From positions 1 through 16,766 of the forward strand of contig CAZCTM010000037.1 in the NCBI GenBank assembly GCA_964501925.1: a stretch of 16,766 nt of DNA, read 5' to 3'. Positions 1 through 7,621 of this stretch are shown here, one piece after another (the first letter of the stretch is position 1; each line of letters begins with the position of its first letter). The position numbers were made by a program, and so were the translations under genes. The stretch is from CAYLYU01 sp964501925 (GTDB lineage Bacteria; Pseudomonadota; Zetaproteobacteria; Mariprofundales; Mariprofundaceae). Below the pieces are notes generated by a model. The model saw only the letters and a list, made by a program, of their open reading frames with translations, ran no database searches and was not told where the DNA came from.

Positions 1-3000
1 CCGCACCCGAAACGAAGTTGCCGTTGGCATCGTAGCTGAGAGTGAATCCGGCCACACCGGACACCGCGTGCGGGCGATTCGCGTTATAGGCGTAATAGCC
101 GAGACCGGTCTTGAAAGTGATGTTGCCGATGGCGTCGTACTGATAGGTCTTCGGCGCCGGTCCGGTGACGCTGGTCAGACGGTTCAGGGCATCGTAGCCG
201 AAACTCTCGTACAGGCCGGTAAGGCTATCACTGCGGCTTGTAAGGTTGCCGATCGCATCGTACGTATAGGTCAGGTTCTGGACCAGGTTGCCGCCGCCGG
301 TGATAATCGCATCCACAGTTCCGGTTGCCGGGTTGAACTGCCTCGTGGTGACAAGGCCGTTGCCCAGGCTTTCCTGCGTGACACGTCCCTCGGCGTCGAG
401 TGAGTCCGCCCGCCAGTAGGTGATGCCTGTGTTGAAGTTGCGCACCTCGCTCAGATAATGATTGGCGTTGTAAATATTTTTTGTGGCGAATCCGTCCGGG
501 TAGGTCACCGTATCAATGCGGTTAAAGTTGTCATAGGTGGTGAAAACAGTGTAATTGACGTTGTTGACGGTGGTCGTCACCTGGCTTTGCATGCCGAAAG
601 CATCATAACTGTAAGTCTTGCTGAACCCGCCAGGTCCGGTGACCGTGGCCGGCTTGCCGATCCAGCCTGTGTCATAGGTCCAGGCGCTCGTTCCTTCGGC
701 CTCGGTCCTGGAAGTCATCCGGCCCAGCAAGTCGTAGGCCATGGTCGTAATCTGCCCTTTGGCATCCTGTTGCCATGTCAGCTCACCCGCCGGATTGTAG
801 GCGTAGGTCCAGGACCCCATGTCGGGATCGGTCATGCTGGTCTTGCGGCCGCGGATATCGTAGGTCATGGTGGTGACGTTGCCCGAGGCGTCGACGGTCC
901 GGATCAGGTTGCCGAAGGCGTCGTATGTATATGTCATGCTGCCATTCATGGCATCCAGGGTCTGGATAAGCTTGCCCTGACTGTCTCTGGTCTCCGTGCG
1001 TGTCTGATACAGGGGGTTGCTGACCGTCGTGGTCAGGCCGTTGTAGGTATAATAAGTAACGCCGCCATTTGGCGCGGTGACCGTGCTCACCCTGCCCAGG
1101 GCGTCGTATGTGGTCGTGGTCTTCTGAGGTGCGGCACCACTAAGATATGGCCGGGACTTGCGCCACAGACGGCCTGCAGCGTCGTATTCCGTCGTCTGGA
1201 ATATGGAAGTTCCGTTGAAGCCCTGGACCTCGCTCCTGATCTCGCGGCCGCGCACGTCGTAATAGACCCGTCGCCAGGGTTGTCCCGAGTTATACGTGGT
1301 CACATTAAACGGCGCCTGATCGAGATTGTAGATGATGGTGGTGACCGTCCCGTCCGCCCTGGTCTCGGAAACCCTGCGTCCGAAGCCATCGTAATCCCAG
1401 GTCGTGGTAAGACCGTTGGGACCTGTAAGGCTCGTCTTCTTGCCGAAGCGGGCGTCATAGGCGTAAGTCTCGGTGTGGCCCAACGCGTTCGTAGTGCTGA
1501 GCGGAAACAGGCCATCAGCATCATATTGTACCGTCGTAATGCGTGCAGGCAGCCCCTGGCCCGACACCTGCGTCTTGATGCGATTACCGTGGGTGTCATA
1601 CCAATAGCCGGTGACCAGCTTCACCGATGGCTGATTCGGCTCGATTGTCTCCCATTTCAGCTGACCGGTGGCGGCATCGTATGCAAATGAAGTTGTCCGG
1701 GTCTGGTTGGGAACGCCCGGAGCCGCACGCGTCACCTGGCTGTATGTCAGCCTGCCAAGCAGCCAGCTTGTCGTATCGTTACTGTAGGTGTTACTGGTGT
1801 ATTGCGTGTGCCCATCACTGGACAGGATCGATATCTGCACCGGATTGCCGAAATCGTCTACACTGGTATAGGTAGTGGTGGTGGTGACCAGGCCGCCGGT
1901 CAGCTCGTAGGTGTTGGTGACACTTGAGGCTATATACGGGAAATTCCGCATGCCACCGTCATATTGCTTCGCCAACCATGTGTTGGTCGTGCTCGAAACA
2001 GTAACACCGGAAAGGATCCGGCTTTGGCTTGCCGGCCTGCCCTGAAAAACAGCATCCTGGAGATAGACCGTGGACGTGACCATACCTGTTTGCATATCGG
2101 TTGCTGTAACACTGGAAAAACCGCGAAACTCCTGAACAAGGGGGTCATGGTTGTACCAGCCGCCCGAATACGAATAGGTTGTGGACCGCGTTTCCACACC
2201 AGGACCGCTGGTTGCCACTCTGGAAACAAGCCACATGTTCATCGGCAGACCGTTCTCGCCATTCGATGCACGGTTGTTGTTATACTGATCCGAGGGCTTG
2301 TATTCGATTGACGTGACCAGGCCCTGATGACCGGTGATCGTAGTTAACAGCGGCGAGCGCCGCATGCCGGTATTCATCCATGCTTGAGGCATATGGTAAC
2401 GTGGTATGGTTACCGAATACATCTTGCCGTTGATGGTTCCGTAACCCTGGATCATATCCACATAGCTGATATTGGCTGGCGTCTGATCAAACCCTGCGCC
2501 GTTGGCAAAATATACAACGCCGGAATAGCCAATATATGTGCTTCTGGCTACTTGGATGCTGATCCGGTCCGGTAGGCCGTCGCCGTTGACGTCTGCCAGG
2601 CCGGAGTAGAACAGGGTATCCCTCGTCCAGTATTGCCTGGTGACTTTCTTTCTGTTATCCCCATCCAGTACATTATACGGAATCGGATCAAACCAGACAT
2701 CGGGGGATGGGCTGAATCCGTAGCCTGTGTTGTAGTAAATATGAAGGTCGTTGCCAACACTGCCAACCCGGTCCTGCAGACCATCGCCATTCATGTCGAC
2801 CAGTCCCCAGTACGTGTAGGTATATCCCTGGTTCGAGTTCAGGCTGGTTCCAACCTGGACAGGGACTGTTGCGGGATCGTTCCAGCTCACCCATGATCCG
2901 CTAATCTGTGAGCCATTGTTCACAAACACCTTGAGGGGAGCCCCTGGAGAATAGAGGTGGTTCAGATTGAGTTCCAGGCCATCAGGCAGGGAATCACCAT

Positions 3001-4021
3001 TCATGTCAAGGAGAACTCGCTTCTGTATCGCTATGCCATTCTGAAAAGTCACCCCCTCCGCGAACTGCGGCCGCCAGTCGGCATTGGGGTCCCAGTTCCA
3101 GCCGGAATTCACTGGCTGTAGTCCAGACCCGTAGTAATAATTGAAGTGGTCCATGAACGTGTACTGGAAATTGATGGAGCGGGAATTGGTGGTCGTGCCC
3201 GAAGCGGCCGGGTTGAATGTAACCCGCGTCAAACGGCTGCGCCTGTCTATCCCGTCACTCACGTAGGTCAACAACAGGCTTCCGGCAGACTGGCCGTTCG
3301 CAAAAGTTTCAATGGTCGCCAATCTGCTATGACCCACCTCCCTAAAACCTGAACGGTAGCTTACCCACATTACAGGAGCTGGCTCGTAGGTAAGGAAAAC
3401 CTGATTTTTCGATACACCCCCTGAATAGTTGTAATCGATGCGCACCAGCCTGTGCCCGTTCGCGTCGTTCTGATAGTAGTAACGCATGGTGTTGCCATGG
3501 ATGTCTACAACCTTGCTCAGCCACCAGCGAAACGTCTGTACGGTATCAGGCCAGACTGAATTCTGCGCCAGATCGTCCAGGCCAAAAAAGTAATCCGTAC
3601 CGTTCCGATCGCGGACCTTCCAGTACGTTCCCGCCTTCGTGATCTTGAGAAAGGAATCTTCAATCTTGGACCGGTACTCGCCACCGCCCACGTCCAGAAG
3701 TGTATTGCTGGCTCCGTTCATCACCAGTACGAACGTGTCCGCGTTCGTGTAGCTCTGAGGCCCAAACTTGATGCTGCGTTCGATTCTGGCAAGGTTTAAA
3801 TTCCAACCCCAGCCGTATGGTCCGGCACTCTGAGAGGAGGAATAATACAGTTGCAGGGATGGTTGAAGTCCTCCAATGCCAGGGGGAACGGGAATCGGAA
3901 CGCTGTAGTTGAATGAACCCGTGTGTGTGTGAACGTCAGCTTCACTGCCGTCCGCCGGTTCAACGCCAAAGGCGCTGAAACATAAAACACTATACGTAAG
4001 AAGTGCTGTAAGGCGCCTCAT
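1..4021 (-). CDS. Secreted SpvB/TcB-like RHS (YD-repeat) protein, C-terminus beyond the window
   Basis: The frame is open from an ATG at 4021 to the left edge: 1340 codons and no stop. A GGAGG-type ribosome binding site lies just upstream of the ATG. Residues 1-28 look like a Sec signal peptide (RR n-region, hydrophobic LTALLTYSVLCFSAFGV, possible cut after SEA). Residues 35-74 carry the SpvB-type start (GSFNYSVPIPVPPGIGGLQP, then YGWGWNL), as in Tc-toxin B subunits. Three FG-GAP/VCBS-like Asp-rich loops follow near residues 337, 407 and 475 (LVDMNGDGLQD type). From about residue 714 onward there are many YD repeats (TYDALGRVSTV type). In known families such repeats build a hollow shell around a C-terminal cargo or toxin. 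The RHS core boundary and C-terminal domain are outside the window, so a toxin role is inference. It lies 29 bp behind the small secreted-protein gene and is probably co-transcribed with it. A structural or adhesin-like surface protein is the main alternative. Confidence 0.93.
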   Translation of the reverse strand, partial: MRRLTALLTYSVLCFSAFGVEPADGSEADVHTHTGSFNYSVPIPVPPGIGGLQPSLQLYYSSSQSAGPYGWGWNLNLARIERSIKFGPQSYTNADTFVLVMNGASNTLLDVGGGEYRSKIEDSFLKITKAGTYWKVRDRNGTDYFFGLDDLAQNSVWPDTVQTFRWWLSKVVDIHGNTMRYYYQNDANGHRLVRIDYNYSGGVSKNQVFLTYEPAPVMWVSYRSGFREVGHSRLATIETFANGQSAGSLLLTYVSDGIDRRSRLTRVTFNPAASGTTTNSRSINFQYTFMDHFNYYYGSGLQPVNSGWNWDPNADWRPQFAEGVTFQNGIAIQKRVLLDMNGDSLPDGLELNLNHLYSPGAPLKVFVNNGSQISGSWVSWNDPATVPVQVGTSLNSNQGYTYTYWGLVDMNGDGLQDRVGSVGNDLHIYYNTGYGFSPSPDVWFDPIPYNVLDGDNRKKVTRQYWTRDTLFYSGLADVNGDGLPDRISIQVARSTYIGYSGVVYFANGAGFDQTPANISYVDMIQGYGTINGKMYSVTIPRYHMPQAWMNTGMRRSPLLTTITGHQGLVTSIEYKPSDQYNNNRASNGENGLPMNMWLVSRVATSGPGVETRSTTYSYSGGWYNHDPLVQEFRGFSSVTATDMQTGMVTSTVYLQDAVFQGRPASQSRILSGVTVSSTTNTWLAKQYDGGMRNFPYIASSVTNTYELTGGLVTTTTTYTSVDDFGNPVQISILSSDGHTQYTSNTYSNDTTSWLLGRLTYSQVTRAAPGVPNQTRTTSFAYDAATGQLKWETIEPNQPSVKLVTGYWYDTHGNRIKTQVSGQGLPARITTVQYDADGLFPLSTTNALGHTETYAYDARFGKKTSLTGPNGLTTTWDYDGFGRRVSETRADGTVTTIIYNLDQAPFNVTTYNSGQPWRRVYYDVRGREIRSEVQGFNGTSIFQTTEYDAAGRLWRKSRPYLSGAAPQKTTTTYDALGRVSTVTAPNGGVTYYTYNGLTTTVSNPLYQTRTETRDSQGKLIQTLDAMNGSMTYTYDAFGNLIRTVDASGNVTTMTYDIRGRKTSMTDPDMGSWTYAYNPAGELTWQQDAKGQITTMAYDLLGRMTSRTEAEGTSAWTYDTGWIGKPATVTGPGGFSKTYSYDAFGMQSQVTTTVNNVNYTVFTTYDNFNRIDTVTYPDGFATKNIYNANHYLSEVRNFNTGITYWRADSLDAEGRVTQESLGNGLVTTRQFNPATGTVDAIITGGGNLVQNLTYTYDAIGNLTSRSDSLTGLYESFGYDALNRLTSVTGPAPKTYQYDAIGNITFKTGLGYYAYNANRPHAVSGVAGFTLSYDANGNFVSGA
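2..1880 (-). repeat. YD (RHS) repeat region within the large secreted protein
   Basis: Translated on the minus strand, this stretch holds roughly 17-20 imperfect units of about 20-25 residues with a Y-D-x-x-G-R/N core. Examples are YDAAGRLWRK, YDALGRVSTV, YDAFGNLIRT, YDIRGRKTSM and YDAIGNLTSR. On the plus strand they show as recurring gcgtcgta/gcatcgta words. The copies are diverged, so this is a protein-level repeat and not a recent DNA amplification. It continues past the left edge. Confidence 0.9.
2566..3013 (-). repeat. FG-GAP/VCBS-like Asp-rich loops in the large secreted protein
   Basis: Three copies of a D-x-N-G-D-x-x-x-D calcium-loop pattern are seen at residues 337-348 (LLDMNGDSLPDG), 407-417 (LVDMNGDGLQD) and 475-485 (LADVNGDGLPD), about 70 residues apart. 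This matches the beta-propeller blades of SpvB/TcB and integrin-like FG-GAP proteins. Only three are obvious, so any further blades are degenerate. Confidence 0.8.
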
Positions 4022-4050
4022 TCCCCTCCTCCCCAAAAGCATTGGTATGA

Positions 4051-4371
4051 TTACCGAATGAGTCCCGGTTGTGGCTTCGCTCCCTTGCCCGGCGGCTTCG
4101 TGGGAGAACCGGGCGGATCGACGGGGGGTCCCGGAGGCGGATTGACCGGCTCCCAGTCTTCAACCAGCCAATAAATTTGCTTCTTTTTAAAAGGAGACCT
4201 CGGGGCGTTTGCGGCAGGAGGCTGTTTTTCTTTCAGCCTTTCCTTTTGCATCACTTCGGTCGGGGTGATTTCCCCAATGGATACGTTTGCTGCATAAACA
4301 CTTGGGCTCGGGATCACATACAGCAGCAGAACCATCATCCCTTTCAATCCGATCATCGCAACATACCCCAA
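4051..4371 (-). CDS. Small secreted proline-rich protein upstream of the RHS gene
   Basis: Not a family I recognise. The frame gives 106 residues from a TTG at 4371, with AGG about six bases and GGGAGG about twelve bases upstream. An ATG at 4356 (101 residues) is an equally reasonable start. The N-terminus is a clear Sec signal peptide: a hydrophobic MMVLLLYVIPSPSVYAA segment with likely cleavage after VYA, near residue 27. The mature part is short and polar, with a Lys/Glu-rich stretch (residues 42-50), a KKKQIYWLVEDWEPV core and a Pro/Gly-rich tail from residue 77 that looks disordered. It ends 29 bp before the RHS start codon on the same strand, so the two are probably expressed together. 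It could be an exported accessory or linker protein for the RHS product. No immunity or chaperone function can be assigned from sequence. Confidence 0.7.
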   Translation of the reverse strand: MGYVAMIGLKGMMVLLLYVIPSPSVYAANVSIGEITPTEVMQKERLKEKQPPAANAPRSPFKKKQIYWLVEDWEPVNPPPGPPVDPPGSPTKPPGKGAKPQPGLIR

Positions 4372-4541
4372 CTTTACCTGGAACCCTCCCGGATTTCACC
4401 GAAGCTGTACAGAAGGATAGAGCCCCTTGACCTGACTCCGCCCATCTCCTCCCTGCCTGAACCGGAACAGCCATTGAGCAGACATACACGTAGCCATGAA
4501 ATTAGCATCAAGAAAATGCCTATCCGACTCGAGGGCCGACT

Positions 4542-4570
4542 ATCGTAACGACGACCAGACCACCTTGCAA
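4542..4570 (-). promoter_or_regulatory. Candidate sigma70 promoter for the secreted-protein/RHS unit
   Basis: On the minus strand TTGCAA (4570-4565) is followed after exactly 17 bases by TACGAT (4547-4542). Each hexamer matches 4 of 6 consensus positions. This would leave a leader of about 160 bases before the 4371 start. It is a weak match seen by eye only. Confidence 0.3.
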
Positions 4571-4584
4571 TCCGCTGTGCTGTT

Positions 4585-4740
4585 TCACCACATATGAGAC
4601 AAGGCTCCAGCCCCTTCGGGCCAAAACGCTTCAGACGCTCGCGCCAGCATTTCCAGACGCCTCCGGGCTGCTTCGCTCAACCTCGTTAACTCCAGTCTTG
4701 AGACGCGACAAACCGCGCCGGGCATCCCTGTTATTCGCAT
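4585..4740 (-). CDS. Possible 51-residue gene or transposase N-terminal relic
   Basis: An ATG at 4740 is preceded by AAGGAGG with a short 4-base spacer, followed by 51 codons and TGA. The product is basic and helix-rich (CRVSRLELTRLSEAARRRLE at residues 11-30, ending GALSHMW). The LSEAARRRLE segment resembles, from memory, the N-terminal helix of IS481-like integrase helix-turn-helix proteins. If so, this is a decayed remnant cut short soon after the helix. In another minus-strand frame just downstream (4565-4524) the translation RWSGRRYDSRPSSR faintly recalls the RWxRRYD segment that follows in such proteins, which would fit a frameshifted relic. A genuine small protein or a non-coding frame are both possible. 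Confidence 0.35.
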   Translation of the reverse strand: MRITGMPGAVCRVSRLELTRLSEAARRRLEMLARASEAFWPEGAGALSHMW

Positions 4741-4900
4741 CAGGCCTCCTTTTTTCCTGTGATCTTTCAACCCCCGGGATGAAGGCCCTGCCTCATACCC
4801 TCCATGTCTCATATGTGTCTGAACCAGGACATGAATCAAACATATTTCCTCCCTGGGAAAGCGGTTATTTCTCTGTCAGCCGGATAAAACAGGCTGGTTT

Positions 4901-4906
4901 TAGAAT
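4901..4906 (+). promoter_or_regulatory. Candidate -10 element for rnd
   Basis: TAGAAT matches 5 of 6 bases of the sigma70 -10 consensus and lies 24 bases before the rnd ATG. No good -35 sits 16-18 bases upstream, so the match is tentative. Confidence 0.25.
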
Positions 4907-4930
4907 GTACTCCTGCTAGGTTCAGGATCA

Positions 4931-6175
4931 ATGCAGAAGCTCGAACTTGAACCGGTTTACGTAGCAACATCCCAGAAGCTTGAAGAGGCCTGCAGCGATC
5001 TGTCCGAGGCCAGTTTTCTCTGCATTGACACAGAATTCCATCGTGAGAAAAGCTATTATCCACAACTGGGGCTGATTCAGGTCGCCAGCAGAAGAGCCTG
5101 CTACCTGATTGACCCACTGGCGATCCCCCATCTCGACTGTTTCTGGCAGTTCCTCCATGACCCCTCACGTTTGAAGGTGCTTCACGCCGGCCGGCAGGAT
5201 GTGGAAATCATTCTGTCCGCCACCGGTGAAATCCCCTTCCCCATCTTTGACACCCAGATTGCGGCCGCACTGCTTGGACTGGGGGAACAGGCCAGTCTGG
5301 CCAAGCTGGTGAGTGTCATCCTGAATGAACACCTGCCGAAACACGAGTCATTCAGCGACTGGCTTTCCAGACCCTTAAGTCCCGAACAAATCACCTATGC
5401 GGCCAGTGATGTGATCTATTTGCTTCCAATCTATGAGGAATTGAAACGGAACCTGCTGGCCAGCGGCAGAATGGCCTGGCTGGAAGAAGAGCAAAACAAC
5501 CTGTACAACATGGTGACCTATGAGCCACCGGATGATGACGCCCTTTACCGTTTACGCGGCACGAACGGATTGTCCCGCCGTCAGCTTGCCATCCTGAGGT
5601 CTCTTGCCGCCTGCCGTGAACGCATCGCCAGAGAAAAGAACAGGCCACGGCGCCGGATTATCCCCGACGAAACGCTCGTTTCACTCGCCCGTCTTAATGA
5701 GCTGAACAAGGATTCCATTCGCCGACTGCGCAACGGTCTGTCTGAATCCGTTCTGAGGGAGTTTGGCGATGACATCCTGGCCGCTTGGCAGGAAGGACAC
5801 GACTGTCCTTCCTCCAGCTGGCCCAGGCCCAGAAGCACCAGGCCCAGAAATTCCGGGGCCAATCTGAGGGCGGAAATGCTTTCCGCCCTGGTCCGGTTTA
5901 CGGCGGACAGGGAGAAAATCGCAGCCAACATTCTGGCAAGAAAGGGCGAACTGATGGAACTGGCCCTCTGGGCCGCCGATTCGCAGTCACCGCTTCCCGA
6001 CCTCCCCTGTTTGCGTGGCTGGCGCAGAGAACTCATTGGAGATGACCTCCTGCGGCTGCTTCGCGGCGAAATCAGCCTGAGGCTTGATGCCGACTCCGGC
6101 ATGCCGGTGATTGATGACTGTCATGCGATCATCGAACCCGTATCGACGCGTGACCAGATCGAACATTCTCAATGA
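4931..6175 (+). CDS. rnd: Ribonuclease D
   Basis: A 3'-5' exoribonuclease of the DEDDy family that trims the 3' ends of tRNA precursors and other small stable RNAs in the cytoplasm. The catalytic motifs are visible: Exo I D33-T-E35-F, Exo II H85-AGRQ-D90, and Exo III Y156-AAS-D160. An HRDC domain follows at about residues 214-290. The C-terminal part contains CLRGWRRELIGDDLLRLL, which matches the second HRDC-like end of Escherichia coli RNase D (LLQGWRGEL as I recall it). At 414 residues it is somewhat longer than E. coli Rnd (about 375). The extra length is in a Ser/Pro/Arg-rich linker near residues 293-308 and an acidic tail. The start at 4931 has a modest CAGGATC element upstream. Its stop overlaps the next start (ATGA), so the two are translationally coupled. 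Confidence 0.93.
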   Translation: MQKLELEPVYVATSQKLEEACSDLSEASFLCIDTEFHREKSYYPQLGLIQVASRRACYLIDPLAIPHLDCFWQFLHDPSRLKVLHAGRQDVEIILSATGEIPFPIFDTQIAAALLGLGEQASLAKLVSVILNEHLPKHESFSDWLSRPLSPEQITYAASDVIYLLPIYEELKRNLLASGRMAWLEEEQNNLYNMVTYEPPDDDALYRLRGTNGLSRRQLAILRSLAACRERIAREKNRPRRRIIPDETLVSLARLNELNKDSIRRLRNGLSESVLREFGDDILAAWQEGHDCPSSSWPRPRSTRPRNSGANLRAEMLSALVRFTADREKIAANILARKGELMELALWAADSQSPLPDLPCLRGWRRELIGDDLLRLLRGEISLRLDADSGMPVIDDCHAIIEPVSTRDQIEHSQ

Positions 6176-6804
6176 AGTTCTGCTTCACCATTGACGCCCT
6201 GTCTGCCGCCGGAAACGAGGCCTGGCGTCTCATGGCAGATGAACAGCGTTGGAGAACCGCAACATTCGCGGAAGACGTCCAGTCCCAGGATGCCCGGCTC
6301 ACGGAGGATGAGATTGTCAGAGGCTGGATGGGCAGGCGCTTGAGCCGGGACAAACAGCTGGGCCTGAAGCCCAGGGAAAAACCGGGCATGTTTGATTTCC
6401 TGATGCGCGGCATTTTTGCCCACGCCATTGTCCACAGATTCAGTCCGGCACCGGTTCCGGATAAGGACCAGCTAGCAAGCACGATGGCCAAGGCGCAGCC
6501 GGGATGCCCCTGGCTGGTTTACCTCGACCTTGCAGGCCACTTCCAGGCACTGGATACAAGGCATGAAAGCATCATCGCCAATACGCATATCGCGGTACGT
6601 GGGGAGATTGCCTCAAGCCAGGATTACATCGGGCCAAAGGCGGCCGAAGATGCGATCCTCGTGGACGAAATCTACCGGCAATTTCTGGCCGGCTGGTACA
6701 CGCATCTTGTGTCGAGACGTCTGGGAATCTTTGTGCCCGATGCGGAGAAGCTTGAGGACGAAGACCAACTCAGAAAAAAAATCCTTGCCTGGAAGCACGA
6801 ATAG
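6172..6804 (+). CDS. Uncharacterised 210-residue protein between rnd and xthA
   Basis: I do not recognise the family. The ATG overlaps the rnd stop in an ATGA tetranucleotide, and the TAG stop abuts the next ATG with no spacer. This is strong evidence that it is a real, co-translated gene. The protein is soluble-looking, with no signal peptide or membrane segment, and is rich in charged residues. Visible blocks include MKFCFTIDALSAAG at the start, a central PGMFDFLMRGIFAHAIVHRF, then CPWLVYLDLAGHFQALDTR, and a charged C-terminus (EKLEDEDQLRKKILAWKHE). Scattered His and Asp residues show no nuclease motif I can name. Its place between an exoribonuclease and an AP endonuclease suggests a nucleic-acid-related housekeeping role, but that is inference from context only. 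Confidence 0.8.
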   Translation: MKFCFTIDALSAAGNEAWRLMADEQRWRTATFAEDVQSQDARLTEDEIVRGWMGRRLSRDKQLGLKPREKPGMFDFLMRGIFAHAIVHRFSPAPVPDKDQLASTMAKAQPGCPWLVYLDLAGHFQALDTRHESIIANTHIAVRGEIASSQDYIGPKAAEDAILVDEIYRQFLAGWYTHLVSRRLGIFVPDAEKLEDEDQLRKKILAWKHE

Positions 6805-7593
6805 ATGCGGATCATCACGTTTAATGTCAATGGTATACGCAGTGCCGAACGCAAGGGCTTCTTCGACTGGTTTGAACACCAGAATGCGGACTTTCTGTGT
6901 CTGCAGGAATTAAAGGCCCATGATCACCAGGTTTCCGGACGTGCCCGCCGACCGGATGGCATGCATGGATATTTCCAGTTTGCCAACAGGCCCGGATATT
7001 CGGGTGTTGCCCTGTATACGCGCAAACAGCCGGATCAGGTGCACATCGGATTGTCCTCACTGGGCGGCAACCGCTGGTCGGACGTCGACACGGAAGGCAG
7101 ATACGTGCAGGTCGACGTTGGACGATTGTCTGTTGTCAGCATCTATTTTCCATCCGGTTCCAGCTCAGCGGTTCGCCAGGCCGCCAAGATGTCCTTTCTC
7201 TCGCGTTTTCTCCCCTTCATGGAAACGCTCCTGGCCAGCGGGCGAGAGTTAATCCTCTGCGGCGATATCAACATCGCCCATCAGCGGATTGATCTGAAGA
7301 ACTGGCGCGGCAACCAGAAAAACTCGGGCTTTCTCCCCGAGGAACGTGCCTGGATGAATACCTTTCTTTCCCTGGGTCTGATCGATGTCTTCCGGGCCCT
7401 TTATCCCGATCGGGAGGTGTATACATGGTGGTCAAACAGGGGGCGGGCCAGGGAGAACAATGTAGGCTGGCGCATTGACTACAACATCTGCACGCCGGCC
7501 ATTGCGGCCAAGGCACAGGATTCAACCGTCTACCGGCAGGAATGGTTTTCCGATCATGCACCACTAATCACGGATTTCGACTTCAAATTATAA
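6805..7593 (+). CDS. xthA: Exodeoxyribonuclease III / AP endonuclease
   Basis: A Mg-dependent endonuclease/exonuclease/phosphatase-fold enzyme for base excision repair. It cuts 5' of abasic sites and removes 3' blocking groups. The 262-residue length fits the ExoIII/ExoA family. Active-site residues are in place: N7 in TFNVNGIRS, E35 in CLQELK, D154 and N156 in LCGDINIAH, D225 in GWRIDY, and the terminal S249-D250-H251 with the catalytic His in SDHAPL. The ATG follows directly on the TAG of the 210-residue gene, so expression is probably coupled to rnd. The symbol could equally be exoA; the motifs do not separate the subfamilies for me. The gene ends 28 bp from the convergent apaH stop. Confidence 0.94.
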   Translation: MRIITFNVNGIRSAERKGFFDWFEHQNADFLCLQELKAHDHQVSGRARRPDGMHGYFQFANRPGYSGVALYTRKQPDQVHIGLSSLGGNRWSDVDTEGRYVQVDVGRLSVVSIYFPSGSSSAVRQAAKMSFLSRFLPFMETLLASGRELILCGDINIAHQRIDLKNWRGNQKNSGFLPEERAWMNTFLSLGLIDVFRALYPDREVYTWWSNRGRARENNVGWRIDYNICTPAIAAKAQDSTVYRQEWFSDHAPLITDFDFKL

Positions 7594-7621
7594 AGTTATA
7601 AGCTCCATCTCATCGAATACA

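Larger units (their letters stand above)
4372..4930. other. Spacer between the divergent RHS unit and the rnd operon
   Basis: About 560 bases separate two divergently transcribed units. The only coding candidate is the 51-codon minus-strand frame at 4585-4740. Weak promoter-like matches face each way. No convincing intrinsic terminator, tRNA or repeat was seen. Confidence 0.7.

Noticed and set aside
458..1690. Long plus-strand open frame of 410 codons
   Set aside because: It is antisense to the RHS gene. The minus-strand reading has a signal peptide, named motifs and YD repeats; this frame shows only repeat-driven composition.
4187..4489. Minus-strand open frame of 100 codons
   Set aside because: It overlaps the signal-peptide-bearing small gene in another frame and has no domain or good ribosome binding site.
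4877..4900. CAGCC/GGCTG hairpin followed by GTTTTA as a terminator
   Set aside because: Only a five-base stem with a ten-base loop and a short T run, and no plus-strand gene upstream that would need it.
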